DNA from: Bacteroidota bacterium
Lineage (GTDB): Bacteria > Bacteroidota > Bacteroidia > Cytophagales > Cyclobacteriaceae
Length of the DNA: 32,753 nucleotides
NCBI GenBank assembly: GCA_947470895.1
Contig: CANIVF010000046.1
Coordinates: forward strand, 1 to 32,753
Direction of reading: 5' to 3'
Notes under the pieces: generated by a model
Told to the model about the DNA's origin: nothing
Seen by the model: only the letters and a program-made list of their open reading frames with translations
The model's database searches: none
Position numbers and translations under genes: made by a program
In this document: piece after piece, positions 8,573 to 17,266 of the stretch
How the letters are laid out: each line of letters begins with the position of its first letter
How positions within the stretch are numbered: the stretch's first letter is position 1

Positions 8573-9565
8573 TTAATTAATCAAATCGCCCAAAAGTGCT
8601 TTCATTTGTTGCGGCTCCAATCGTGGGCCAAATTGTGTAACCACACGCGATGATGCCAGTGACGCCAGCTTTCCTGCCTCGGCATAACTGTGCCCGTGTG
8701 TGATGGCATATAAGAATGCTCCAGAAAACATATCGCCAGCTCCGTTGGTGTCGATCGCTCTTACTTTGTAAGGTTCAATTTGAATGAAAGTGTCACCATC
8801 AAAAATCAGCGCACCGTTCGCGCCAAGTGTAATGGCAAAGCGTTTCGCTACTTGCTTTAACTTTTCGCGCGCTTCGGTGATGGTGTCGGTGCCGGTGAAA
8901 ATCATCGCTTCTTCTTCATTGCAAAAAAGAAGATCAACACTGGCACCTACAATTTCTTCCATTTGTTTGGAGAAGTACTTCACCATGCTAGGATCGGAAA
9001 AGGTGAGGGCTACTGAAACTTTGTTCTTCTCTGCAATCTTCCTGGCTTCTTTCATAGCCTCTAATCCTTTCGGGCTGGCTACCAGATATCCTTCGAGGTA
9101 GATGTAAGCAGAATTTTTTATGGCTTCTTCATCAATATGCTCCGGAGATAAAAAGGAACTCACTCCTAAAAAGGAATTCATGGTGCGTTCTGCATCGGGG
9201 CTCGTCATCACCAGGCAGCGGCCGGTGTGACCTTCGGGGCATAACTCATGTTTCATGTTGGTATCTACCGCGTTGCGCTTCAGGTCTTCTAAAAAGAATT
9301 TGCCCAATGCATCTTTCGCCACCAGGCACGAGTAAAAGCTATTGCCTCCAAACTGATTGATGGCCACCACGGTATTGCCAGCTGAACCACCACCCGACAT
9401 TTTGCTTCTGTTCATATCGATGGCTTTCATCAAATGAATTTGTCGTTTTTCATCGACCAGTGTCATCAGGCCTTTCTCAACTTCATGTGTAGTGAAGAAG
9501 TCATGTTCCACTTCGGTTACAATATCGACCAGGGCATTGCCGATGCCATACACATCATATTTCAT
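8573..9565 (-). CDS. adenosine kinase-like PfkB family carbohydrate kinase
   Basis: A 330-residue ribokinase-fold kinase. It starts YDVYGIGNALVDIVTEVEHDF, as in bacterial adenosine kinase-like proteins. The substrate-binding GGSAGNTVVAINQFGG segment is near residues 58-73. The PfkB signature TNGAGDMFSGAF (residues 273-284) contains the catalytic base Asp278. It probably phosphorylates a nucleoside (adenosine, giving AMP) in purine salvage, but some members of this branch use other nucleosides or sugars. It is monocistronic and divergent from the amidohydrolase gene. A TACTTTTG element matching the Bacteroidota -7 box lies 18 bases upstream of the ATG. Confidence 0.85.
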   Translation of the reverse strand: MKYDVYGIGNALVDIVTEVEHDFFTTHEVEKGLMTLVDEKRQIHLMKAIDMNRSKMSGGGSAGNTVVAINQFGGNSFYSCLVAKDALGKFFLEDLKRNAVDTNMKHELCPEGHTGRCLVMTSPDAERTMNSFLGVSSFLSPEHIDEEAIKNSAYIYLEGYLVASPKGLEAMKEARKIAEKNKVSVALTFSDPSMVKYFSKQMEEIVGASVDLLFCNEEEAMIFTGTDTITEAREKLKQVAKRFAITLGANGALIFDGDTFIQIEPYKVRAIDTNGAGDMFSGAFLYAITHGHSYAEAGKLASLASSRVVTQFGPRLEPQQMKALLGDLIN

Positions 9566-9583
9566 AAATCAGATTTTAGTCGG

Positions 9584-9591
9584 CAAAAGTA
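9584..9591 (-). promoter_or_regulatory. candidate -7 element of the kinase gene
   Basis: Read on the minus strand this is TACTTTTG, an exact match to TAnnTTTG, 18 bases before the kinase ATG. I find no TTG at the expected 17-20-nt distance upstream, so it is only half a consensus. Confidence 0.3.
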
Positions 9592-9630
9592 AATAAAAGT
9601 GTTGGATGGCGGATAGGTATTACCGGATTC

Positions 9631-9661
9631 TTGCCATTAGCTCCATAAACATTTAGTATTG
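9631..9661 (+). promoter_or_regulatory. candidate promoter of the amidohydrolase gene
   Basis: TTG at 9631-9633, a 20-nt spacer and TAGTATTG at 9654-9661 give a near-consensus Bacteroidota promoter with one mismatch in TAnnTTTG. It would place the transcript start about 25 bases before the ATG at 9693, which supports that start codon. Confidence 0.3.
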
Positions 9662-9692
9662 AAGCCTATTGATCCTAAAAAATATCATTGCT

Positions 9693-10970
9693 ATGAAAAA
9701 CTTGCTTGTCACTTTATTACTCAGTTTATCCATCACTGCTTTTCCGCAAACCACGATTATTAAGTGTGGCAATCTCATTGATGGAAAATCGAATCAGCCT
9801 TTAGGCAAAAAAGCGATTGTAGTAGAAGGAAAAGTAATCAAGGATGTTATTGATTGGGATAAAATTCCCTCCAAAGCAATGGTGATTGATTTGTCTTCTA
9901 AAACCGTATTGCCGGGATTAATTGATTGCCATACCCACGTGCTTTTGCAGGGCGACATTACTACTGAGGAGTATGACGATCAACTATTGAAAGAGAGTAT
10001 TCCGTACCGCGCGTTGCGTGCCAGTGTTGCCTGTAAGATTGCGCTCATGAATGGCTTCACCACTATTCGCGATGTGGAAACCGAAGGGGCGATGTATGCT
10101 GATGTGGATATGAAAAAAGCAATTAATAATGGAGTAATTCCTGGTCCGCGTATGTTTGTATCAACGCGCGCTATCAACACCTATGGTCATTACAGTATTG
10201 GCAACAGCGCCTATAGCTGGGAGTTGCATATGCCGAAAGGAATTCAGGAAGTGAATGGAGCCGATGAAGCACGTAAGGCGGTGCGTGAACAAATCAGTTA
10301 TGGTGCCGATTGGATTAAGATTTATGCCGATCGTAGCTACTTTAAAAAAGCAGATGGAACATTTGGAAGCATACCCAACTTTACACACGAAGAGATTACC
10401 GCTGTGGCTGATGAGACCATAAAATCAAGAAAGATGCTGGCCGCTCATGCGATGACACCCGATGGAATTATTTATGCTTTGAAGGCAGGGGCACGAACCA
10501 TTGAACATGGCACAGCACTCAATGAAGAATGTATGGACTTGCTTGTTTCGAAAGGAGCATTCTGGGTGCCAACATTAACCGTGTTGGATTATGTTGCTGA
10601 AGGAAGAGCAAAACTTGGCTCTACGAGCTACCTCGAAATGTTTCAGGGTGTGAAACCTCAATTTAAAAAAGCATTGCAGAAAGGGGTGAAGATTGCCTTT
10701 GGTACTGATGCCGGTGGATTTGATTGGCAGAAACTTCCTCAAGCACGTGAATTTAGCTTCTATGTGAATTATGGAATGACACCGATGCAAGCCATTCAAT
10801 CGGCAACCACGGTGGCCGCTGACTTATTAGACAAGCGCGGACAACTTGGTGAAATCAGTAAAGGCGCTTTTGCGGACATCATTGCAGTTGATGGCGACCC
10901 TCTTCAAAAAATTGAGGTGATGGAAAAAGTAATTTTTGTGATGAAGGATGGAAAGGTTGAGAAGCAATAA
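9693..10970 (+). CDS. secreted metal-dependent amidohydrolase (imidazolonepropionase/prolidase-like)
   Basis: A 425-residue amidohydrolase-superfamily hydrolase. The start at the ATG at 9693 gives a clean signal peptide (MKNLLVTLLLSLSITAFPQ); an in-frame TTG at 9669 would add eight residues before it. The metal site is built from HTH in LPGLIDCHTHVLL, the probable carboxylated lysine in GADWIKIYAD, the His residues in AAHAMTPDG and TIEHGTAL, and the Asp in FGTDAGGFD. It belongs to the group containing secreted Xaa-Pro dipeptidase-like and imidazolonepropionase-like enzymes, so it likely cleaves small dipeptide or amide substrates in the periplasm. It converges on the phosphodiesterase gene with only 6 bases between. 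Confidence 0.88.
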   Translation: MKNLLVTLLLSLSITAFPQTTIIKCGNLIDGKSNQPLGKKAIVVEGKVIKDVIDWDKIPSKAMVIDLSSKTVLPGLIDCHTHVLLQGDITTEEYDDQLLKESIPYRALRASVACKIALMNGFTTIRDVETEGAMYADVDMKKAINNGVIPGPRMFVSTRAINTYGHYSIGNSAYSWELHMPKGIQEVNGADEARKAVREQISYGADWIKIYADRSYFKKADGTFGSIPNFTHEEITAVADETIKSRKMLAAHAMTPDGIIYALKAGARTIEHGTALNEECMDLLVSKGAFWVPTLTVLDYVAEGRAKLGSTSYLEMFQGVKPQFKKALQKGVKIAFGTDAGGFDWQKLPQAREFSFYVNYGMTPMQAIQSATTVAADLLDKRGQLGEISKGAFADIIAVDGDPLQKIEVMEKVIFVMKDGKVEKQ

Positions 10971-10976
10971 TGGTTA

Positions 10977-11900
10977 TTACTTCTTTCCCTTCGTTTGAAT
11001 ATTTAGCGTGCGCTTAAATTTCGCTGCACGATCCGGATAGTCGGTGATAAAGCCATCGACATCCATTCCTTTTACAGATAACATATCGGCTGGTTCATTC
11101 ACGGTCCACGGAATTACTCTCATTTTCTTTTGGTGCAGTTGCTTCACAATCTCCTTGGTGAGCAATTTAAAATATGGACTATAGATTGAAGGTGTAAATC
11201 CGAGGTCATTTAAATTCTCAGCAACTGATTTTTTATTCTCTACCAATGCAGCCAATCGTACTTCCGGATATTTCTCATGCCAGTATTTCAACACACGAAA
11301 ATCAAAGGATTGTATAACTACACGATCGAGGGGTAGGTATTGATCTATCAGGTTAAAAACCATATCAGAAAATACATCCGGCTTGGGATGAAACTGATTA
11401 TCGCCTTCAGGTAAACTTTTGATTTCAATGTTATAGTCAACTTCATAGCGGGTATAGTTCTTGATGTGATTCTCTACGGCAACAATCACATCACTTAACA
11501 GAGGCTTGGCAACACTTAACTTTTCCTGTTGTGGAAAATTCGGATTCCCTTTTGAACCACAATCCCATTGCTTCACCTGTTCATAAGTCATTTGATGAAT
11601 GTCGTTTCTCATCTCTGACTTTTCGTCAAAGGATTTACCAGAAGGATCGGAACAAATGAACGCTGACATCCACGGCTCATGCGAAACAATAAGTTGCCCG
11701 TCCTTCGTCACGGCCAGATCCAGCTCGATGGTGGTTACACCAGAATCAAGCGCCAATAGAAATGCAGGAATGGTATTCTCTGGTCTCAGTCCCCTTGCAC
11801 CGCGGTGACCTTGAACATCAAACTTAGGTGTGTATGTCTGCGCGAGTACAAGCGGTGTTGTTGAAATAATGAAAAGAAAAAAAAGGAGTGCATACTTCAT
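10977..11900 (-). CDS. secreted glycerophosphodiester phosphodiesterase
   Basis: A 307-residue GDPD-family enzyme that hydrolyses glycerophosphodiesters to glycerol 3-phosphate and an alcohol. The ATG at 11900 gives a signal peptide (MKYALLFFLFIISTTPLVLAQ); an in-frame ATG 14 codons upstream would spoil it. The catalytic block VQGHRGARGLRPENTIPAF is followed by TTIELDLAVTKDGQLIVSHE, with the His/Arg/Glu and Glu/Asp metal-binding and catalytic residues intact. The C-terminal MRVIPWTVNEPADM and DGFITDYPD segments are also family-typical. It would act in the periplasm on head groups released from phospholipids. It converges with the amidohydrolase gene. Confidence 0.92.
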   Translation of the reverse strand: MKYALLFFLFIISTTPLVLAQTYTPKFDVQGHRGARGLRPENTIPAFLLALDSGVTTIELDLAVTKDGQLIVSHEPWMSAFICSDPSGKSFDEKSEMRNDIHQMTYEQVKQWDCGSKGNPNFPQQEKLSVAKPLLSDVIVAVENHIKNYTRYEVDYNIEIKSLPEGDNQFHPKPDVFSDMVFNLIDQYLPLDRVVIQSFDFRVLKYWHEKYPEVRLAALVENKKSVAENLNDLGFTPSIYSPYFKLLTKEIVKQLHQKKMRVIPWTVNEPADMLSVKGMDVDGFITDYPDRAAKFKRTLNIQTKGKK

Positions 11901-11965
11901 GGACGAAAGATAGTGGATTCCTGATTCAGGAATAAATTTCAATTACAGAATCAGGAACACTTCCA

Positions 11966-14815
11966 TTAATTTCGAATTATCATTCGCATACCGCCTCCTC
12001 CTTGTCTGCGATCGCCACCCATTGGGTTCAAATGTTTATTGAGCGCATACGTAAAACTCACCATATAATATCGGCCGAGGTTATTGGTGGTTGACTGCTG
12101 TATATAATTCTCGCCCGAACTTTGGCTCACGCTGTTACTTTGATCGAGCAGGTTATTCACACCGAATTTTAACTCACCAGCATTGTTCTTCATAACAAAA
12201 CGCGAAATCGACATATCCAAAAAGGGAATCGTTTGCCTGAAATCAGTTGTCTTGCTTTCATAAATCAGATACTCATAGCTGGTATTGAAGGCATACTTCT
12301 TCAGAAAATTCAAATTCAATTCTGAGCGATAAGTCTGATTAAAATATTGCTGATCGGGTGTATTGAAATCATACTTGGTATCCTGACGACTCAGGTTTGC
12401 GCTTAAATCGATAATCACAATTTCTTTGTATGTGAAGTTGTAGCGAACTGTGCCACCGAGTGTTTTATTATTCACCGTGTTCTCCTGATCGTTCAATACG
12501 GTAATACTTTCAGAGATGGATGCCGTTGGCCCGATGTTAAACCGGCTATTCAATTTTTTGATAGGGAAACCACCATTGAAGTTAGCGTTCAAATTTTTTG
12601 AGCTGCTGACATTCACGGGTTTTGTTGTTCTCGCAAATGTGACAGGATCGGTGAATTGTGAATTCACAATCGCATTCTTCATGTACGATGCATTGATGAA
12701 GGAGAAGAAGTTTACAAATTTGGCGGGATTAAACGCTGTATAATTTGTACTTAGCCGATGCACATACGCTGGCAATAATCCCGGATTACCTTCATAAATA
12801 TTTAATGGATCTGAGTTATCGACCACCGGTTGCAGTTGTTGGATGGTTGGCTCCTGCATAGAGGTTTCATAATCCATGCGCAAGTGTTTGAAACTGGAGA
12901 AGTCATAATTGAAACGAACCGTAGGCAACAGATTCTCGAACGTGCGATCAATTTTTATATCGCGCGAAATCAGGTTTCCCTTTAGTGAAGTCATCTGATA
13001 ACTCGCGCCTACCGTAACGCTATATTTTTCTCGGTTCATTTTAAAATTCAGTCCCGGCCGGTTGTATATATAGTTACTGGTATATTTATTACTCAACAGC
13101 GTATTGAACTGTGGGCTGCCGCTATCCACATCATACACTTCGCGGTCTACATCGTTGTTATTGGTTTGAAAGTTATAGTTAGCTTCGAGATATTTTCTTC
13201 CGCCCAACGGCTCGGTATAAGAAACCGTTGCTCCTACAGATTGATTGTCGGTACTTTGAGTATTGGTTTGATCAACCAGCTTTTCGCCAGGCGTTTGATT
13301 ATAGGTTTTATTGGTTGAATTCAATGTGCCATCACTATCGGTTGAACTCAAACCCAGAGAAAGATTGGTTGACATGCTTCTTCCTTTCTTCTCGAAGCGA
13401 TGGCGCCACAATAAACTCGAATTTAAACTGAGTGAATTTTGCCCCGTAAATGTGGTGCGCTGATTTTCATTCAACAAAGTATTATCTGTGAGTTTTCTTG
13501 TTTCACTTTGGCTGAGTGTATTTTGTTCGGACTCCGAGTATGATCCATTGGCAATGAACCTAAGCGTATTGGCCGAATCAATATTATGATCCAACTGCAA
13601 CGTGCCGCGGTGATTATCATTGTTACTTAGCTGCTTGCTCCTTTGGCTAAGCACATTACTCAAACTCTCGGTAGGCAAAAAATTGGTACGACTTAAATCC
13701 GTAGTCACATTGCGATCAAGATGATTATAGAAATAACTGGATGTTAGTTTCGTGTCTTTGTTAAGGTCTCGGTTAAAGTTTATACCGCCAGCATAATTCG
13801 TCATGATCCCGCTTTGACGGCCGCCAGTATTCACAGTTGGGCCACTATTATTGCTTCCAGTGCCTCCACTTCCTCCGGCATTAATAGTAATGGTTCGGGC
13901 ACCTCCACCACCTCCGCCAGCCATAGCTTGCGTACCGCCAGAAAAATTCATGAAATCACCTATGGAAAAACCCTGTTCGTTAATATTATTACCCATGCCG
14001 AGAAATGAAACCTGCTTTCCCTTTCCAAAGCGGTTTACACTACCGGTCGCCTGAAACCGATCATCAGTGCCAATACCAGCCATCAGGTTTCCAAATGCAC
14101 CATTGCGTTTTTCTTCCTTCAACTCTAAATTAATGGTCTTCTCCCGTTGGCCATCATCGATACCCGTAAACTGTGCATTGTCAGACTTTTTATCAAACAC
14201 CTGCACTTTGTCAATGGCATCAGCAGGAAGATTTCGAGTGGCCAGCTTAGGATCGCGACCGAAGAACTCACGACCATCCACCGTTACTCGTTGTACTTGT
14301 TCACCTTGTGCTTTTACTGTTCCATCGGTTTCTACTTCCATGCCCGGCATAACTTTTAATAAATCTTCTACGGTAGCATTGGTCTTTGTTTTAAATGAGC
14401 CAGCATTGAATTCGATGGTATCTTTTTTTACCGTAACGGGATTCTTCTCACCCTGCACAATCACCTCATCCAGTTGTCTTGTCAAAGGTGCCATTTTAAT
14501 TCTCCCTACTTCTATGGCAGGCACGGTAGCATCAACCGGAGTGGTGATGCGCCCGGTGTAGTTGGCATATCCCACGAAAGTGATTTTTAACAAGTACTCG
14601 CCTTTGCTTATGTTCTTGATTTCAAAAAAACCTTTCAAATCACTCACACCAAAATTTACCAGAGACGAATCCTTTGGATTTAGTAACATTACCGTGGATG
14701 AAGGCAATGGACTAGAAAGCGTATCCATTACCTGACCTTTGATGGAGAATTTCTGGCCAAGCGTTGCCGATACAGTAAGCCCAATAAATACAATCAGCGT
14801 AAAATATTTTTTCAT
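11966..14815 (-). CDS. outer-membrane beta-barrel protein with carboxypeptidase-like N-domain
   Basis: A roughly 949-residue outer-membrane protein. Its order is signal peptide (MKKYFTLIVFIGLTVSATLG), carboxypeptidase regulatory-like domain (about 22-100, SIKGQVMD to GYANYTG), plug-like domain (about 125-225, ATVEDLLKVMPGMEV and GREFFGRDP), then a large barrel of the OMP_b-brl_3 type. A Gly-rich, low-complexity loop lies at about residues 290-340. After the last strand (YYMVSFTYAL) comes a Gly-rich tail ending RMIIRN instead of a terminal aromatic residue. The tail matches that of the GLPGLI protein encoded 36 bases upstream, with which it forms an operon. The transported or bound ligand is unknown. 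A second ATG four codons upstream (14827) is possible. Confidence 0.88.
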   Translation of the reverse strand: MKKYFTLIVFIGLTVSATLGQKFSIKGQVMDTLSSPLPSSTVMLLNPKDSSLVNFGVSDLKGFFEIKNISKGEYLLKITFVGYANYTGRITTPVDATVPAIEVGRIKMAPLTRQLDEVIVQGEKNPVTVKKDTIEFNAGSFKTKTNATVEDLLKVMPGMEVETDGTVKAQGEQVQRVTVDGREFFGRDPKLATRNLPADAIDKVQVFDKKSDNAQFTGIDDGQREKTINLELKEEKRNGAFGNLMAGIGTDDRFQATGSVNRFGKGKQVSFLGMGNNINEQGFSIGDFMNFSGGTQAMAGGGGGGARTITINAGGSGGTGSNNSGPTVNTGGRQSGIMTNYAGGINFNRDLNKDTKLTSSYFYNHLDRNVTTDLSRTNFLPTESLSNVLSQRSKQLSNNDNHRGTLQLDHNIDSANTLRFIANGSYSESEQNTLSQSETRKLTDNTLLNENQRTTFTGQNSLSLNSSLLWRHRFEKKGRSMSTNLSLGLSSTDSDGTLNSTNKTYNQTPGEKLVDQTNTQSTDNQSVGATVSYTEPLGGRKYLEANYNFQTNNNDVDREVYDVDSGSPQFNTLLSNKYTSNYIYNRPGLNFKMNREKYSVTVGASYQMTSLKGNLISRDIKIDRTFENLLPTVRFNYDFSSFKHLRMDYETSMQEPTIQQLQPVVDNSDPLNIYEGNPGLLPAYVHRLSTNYTAFNPAKFVNFFSFINASYMKNAIVNSQFTDPVTFARTTKPVNVSSSKNLNANFNGGFPIKKLNSRFNIGPTASISESITVLNDQENTVNNKTLGGTVRYNFTYKEIVIIDLSANLSRQDTKYDFNTPDQQYFNQTYRSELNLNFLKKYAFNTSYEYLIYESKTTDFRQTIPFLDMSISRFVMKNNAGELKFGVNNLLDQSNSVSQSSGENYIQQSTTNNLGRYYMVSFTYALNKHLNPMGGDRRQGGGGMRMIIRN

Positions 14816-14851
14816 GAACACACTCATAAATGGATTTGAAAGAATATAAAA

Positions 14852-15622
14852 TCAATTTCTGATGATCATCTGGCGACCTCCGCCCATTTGCTTCATCTGC
14901 TCATCCATGATTTTTCTAAACTCAGCTTGTGTTACCTTTGTGCCAGTTGCAGGCGCTTTCAATTCATTCTTTTTCAACTCTCTTACCTCGATCGATTTTG
15001 CCACAATTACACGCTCACCATTATTAATATCGATTGCCAACACCGCTCCGGGTAGTGTGTTAAATCTCTCAGGACCAAGAAACGGACGAATCTTGTTAGT
15101 AAACCATGCCGTGATTTCCTGAGTTCTTACCTGTGGCTCGCGATCGCCAATGCGGATTGTATCGGTTTGCGTATAGTATGCCATATTACATTCATAGTTA
15201 GCAATGGTCTTTGTTTGTGTTCCAAACTTCCAGGGCGACATTCTTACTGAATCTTCAATCAGATAATTTTTGCCCATTACTTCCTGTTTGGATAGTGTTA
15301 TTCCTTTATTCTGATCCAGATATAATTCGGAGTTTGGCATTCGAAAAGTCATCCTCATACCACCAGCACCACCGGCTGTGATATTCTCTTCTTCATCTTC
15401 AATCACTGTCTTATAAAGCGACTCGCTTTCATTATAAAACAATTGTTGTTTCATCGTGCGAAACTCAGGGATCATCGTTTTCATAGATTCACGTTCCTTT
15501 GGAATGTTGCGATGCATGTTAATTTTAACTTCGTAATTAATAACTCCTGTGGTTTGACCAAAAACTACGTGAGCAGCAGCCAGTGATACCAGCACACCTG
15601 CTAACAAGAACAATTTTTTCAT
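14852..15622 (-). CDS. GLPGLI family protein
   Basis: A 256-residue secreted protein of the Bacteroidota-specific GLPGLI family (function unknown). The ATG at 15622 gives the signal peptide MKKLFLLAGVLVSLAAAHVVFG. Family features are the VINYEVKINMHRN start, the repeated strand pattern with EDSVRMSPWKFGTQTKTIANYECNMA-like sequence in the middle, ITAWFTNKIRPFLGPERF, and the degenerate name motif NTLPGAVLAID. The protein ends MGGGRQMIIRN, the same tail as the barrel protein encoded next. It is the first gene of the pair, and faces a histidine kinase gene across a 142-base regulatory region. It probably works in the periplasm with the barrel protein (inference from pairing and shared tail). Confidence 0.85.
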   Translation of the reverse strand: MKKLFLLAGVLVSLAAAHVVFGQTTGVINYEVKINMHRNIPKERESMKTMIPEFRTMKQQLFYNESESLYKTVIEDEEENITAGGAGGMRMTFRMPNSELYLDQNKGITLSKQEVMGKNYLIEDSVRMSPWKFGTQTKTIANYECNMAYYTQTDTIRIGDREPQVRTQEITAWFTNKIRPFLGPERFNTLPGAVLAIDINNGERVIVAKSIEVRELKKNELKAPATGTKVTQAEFRKIMDEQMKQMGGGRQMIIRN

Positions 15623-15648
15623 ATTGGGCGAGATTATCATGTTTGATT

Positions 15649-15666
15649 CTTAAGCAAACTTAAGCA
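15649..15666 (-). promoter_or_regulatory. -7 element and 10-bp-period direct repeat upstream of GLPGLI gene
   Basis: CTTAAGCA occurs at 15649-15656 and again at 15659-15666, exactly ten bases apart. Overlapping them, the minus strand reads TAAGTTTG at 15662-15655, an exact TAnnTTTG -7 box. Tandem half-sites one helical turn apart are the usual binding pattern of OmpR/PhoB-type regulators, and such a regulator is encoded by the second gene of the facing operon. A -33 TTG at the right distance is not seen, compatible with an activator-dependent promoter (inference). Confidence 0.4.
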
Positions 15667-15703
15667 GATAGTTGACCGGTTGCCGTTAATTGTTCTGAAA
15701 GGA

Positions 15704-15720
15704 ATGTTAATTAATGTTAA
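15704..15720 (+). promoter_or_regulatory. direct repeat upstream of histidine kinase gene
   Basis: ATGTTAA occurs at 15704-15710 and 15714-15720, ten bases apart, 45 bases before the kinase ATG. Downstream, TATTTTTG at 15749-15756 matches TAnnTTTG but is only 8 bases from the ATG and has a TTG at a short 15-nt spacing. The repeat may serve autoregulation by the response regulator (inference). Confidence 0.3.
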
Positions 15721-15764
15721 AGGATCAGTGTTGAATGACTTATCCCTGTATTTTTGTTCCGGAC

Positions 15765-17246
15765 ATGAAAAAATCTAAAAACACGCTGGCCCTCTTCTTG
15801 ATTATCAGCAGCATTATTCTTTTGCTGGCATTGCAAACGTTATGGTTACGAAATTCTTATCAACAAGCCTATTTCGATTTGAGAAAACAAACGAGCGATC
15901 TTTTCAGGTCCTCCGTATTTGCCCTGCGTGATTCCATGATAATGAAAAATATAGAGCGCGTTCCGAACGATTCCAGCGATCATCATAACCGTATGTTCTT
16001 TACTACTAAAGTGGATACTGTGATGGTACGGGAAAGGAAGAACAAGATTAGTTCTTCTCAGGTGCAGATTTTCATTTCTTCCAACAACCAATCCGACTCT
16101 ATTCAAAAAATGATTCAGCCTCTGGCTTCACGCATGCAAGAAGGAAAACTGCCTGGAGGAAGTAGTTTCATTTTGCGGATGGGGATCGACTCGCTATCCA
16201 TAGACAGCCTTAACAATCATTTTGCGAAATCAATATCACAGTCAGGTATAGAAATATCCTTCGAGGTAAAGCATTCCTCATTCAAACCCACATCTATTGA
16301 TCTCAACCGTAGAAATTTTTTCAGACCTACTGAAGAAGAAAACAGGAATGAATCATTTGAACCGCGCGTATTCTCCAACACCATGTATCCGGACTGGGTG
16401 CGTCTCGATCCCGTTCACCGATACTCCGTGGTTCTTTCCGATTTCAGACATATCATTTTAAAACAAATTACACCACAGATTTTATTTTCACTGTTCCTCA
16501 CGTTGCTAACCACCGCTGCATTTGTCATCATGTATCGCAGCATACGCGCACAGCAGCGATTGATGGAATTAAAAAATGACTTTATCAGCAACATCACGCA
16601 CGAATTAAAAACACCCATCACTACTGTAGGTGTTGCCATTGAAGCCCTCAAGGATTTTAAAGCGATTAATAATCCAACACTTACTAACGAATATCTGAAC
16701 ATTGCACAGAATGAACTAAACCGACTTTCTATACTGACAGATAAAATCCTCAAGACAGCCATCTTCGAAAATAAAGGAATAGAATTCAGGTCGGAGCCGA
16801 TTGAAATGGATAATCTGGTTGAACAAGTTATTGCTTCCATGAAATTGGTATTTGAAAAGCAAAACGCTAAAATAATTTTCGGAAAACAAGGAGATGACTT
16901 TTCCTTGATGGGGGGAAGTGTGCACCTCACCAGCGTTGTCCATAACCTATTAGATAATGCCTTAAAATATAGCCTCATAAATCCCGAAATAAAGGTCAGC
17001 CTAAAGGAAGAAGTATCTCAAATTATTTTATCCGTAAAAGACAATGGTCTCGGAATTCCTGTTGAATACAGAAAGAAGGTGTTTGAAAAGTTTTTCCGCG
17101 TTCCTACCGGAGATGTTCACAATATTAAAGGCTATGGATTAGGATTAAGTTATGTAGAGAGTGTAGTGAAAAGTCATCACGGCTCAATTGATGTTGAAAG
17201 TGAACCGGGAAAGGGAAGCAACTTTATCATTAAATTACCGAAGTAG
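15765..17246 (+). CDS. sensor histidine kinase
   Basis: A roughly 493-residue membrane histidine kinase. The ATG at 15765 places the first membrane helix at residues 7-27; an ATG ten codons upstream is in frame but less likely. A periplasmic sensor region without a recognised domain covers about 28-235. The second helix is at about 238-258. The HisKA dimerisation domain has NDFISNITHELKTPITT with phospho-acceptor His279. The ATPase domain has the N box (HNLLDNALKYS), DNGLGIP, and GYGLGLSYVESVVKSHHG. It is followed 20 bases later by its response regulator gene. It is divergent from the GLPGLI/barrel operon, which is its most likely target. Confidence 0.93.
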   Translation: MKKSKNTLALFLIISSIILLLALQTLWLRNSYQQAYFDLRKQTSDLFRSSVFALRDSMIMKNIERVPNDSSDHHNRMFFTTKVDTVMVRERKNKISSSQVQIFISSNNQSDSIQKMIQPLASRMQEGKLPGGSSFILRMGIDSLSIDSLNNHFAKSISQSGIEISFEVKHSSFKPTSIDLNRRNFFRPTEEENRNESFEPRVFSNTMYPDWVRLDPVHRYSVVLSDFRHIILKQITPQILFSLFLTLLTTAAFVIMYRSIRAQQRLMELKNDFISNITHELKTPITTVGVAIEALKDFKAINNPTLTNEYLNIAQNELNRLSILTDKILKTAIFENKGIEFRSEPIEMDNLVEQVIASMKLVFEKQNAKIIFGKQGDDFSLMGGSVHLTSVVHNLLDNALKYSLINPEIKVSLKEEVSQIILSVKDNGLGIPVEYRKKVFEKFFRVPTGDVHNIKGYGLGLSYVESVVKSHHGSIDVESEPGKGSNFIIKLPK

Positions 17247-17266
17247 TCGGAACTTCTTTAAAGTAA

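Noticed and set aside
13804-13940. Repetitive GC-rich stretch that could be a DNA repeat
   Set aside because: It is explained by Gly codons of a low-complexity loop within the barrel protein.
14067-14561. 164-codon open frame antisense to the barrel protein gene
   Set aside because: Ser/Thr/Pro-rich translation that simply mirrors the coding strand; no independent support.
16415-16978. 187-codon open frame antisense to the histidine kinase gene
   Set aside because: It lies fully opposite a well-supported gene and its sequence has no recognisable domain; a shadow frame.
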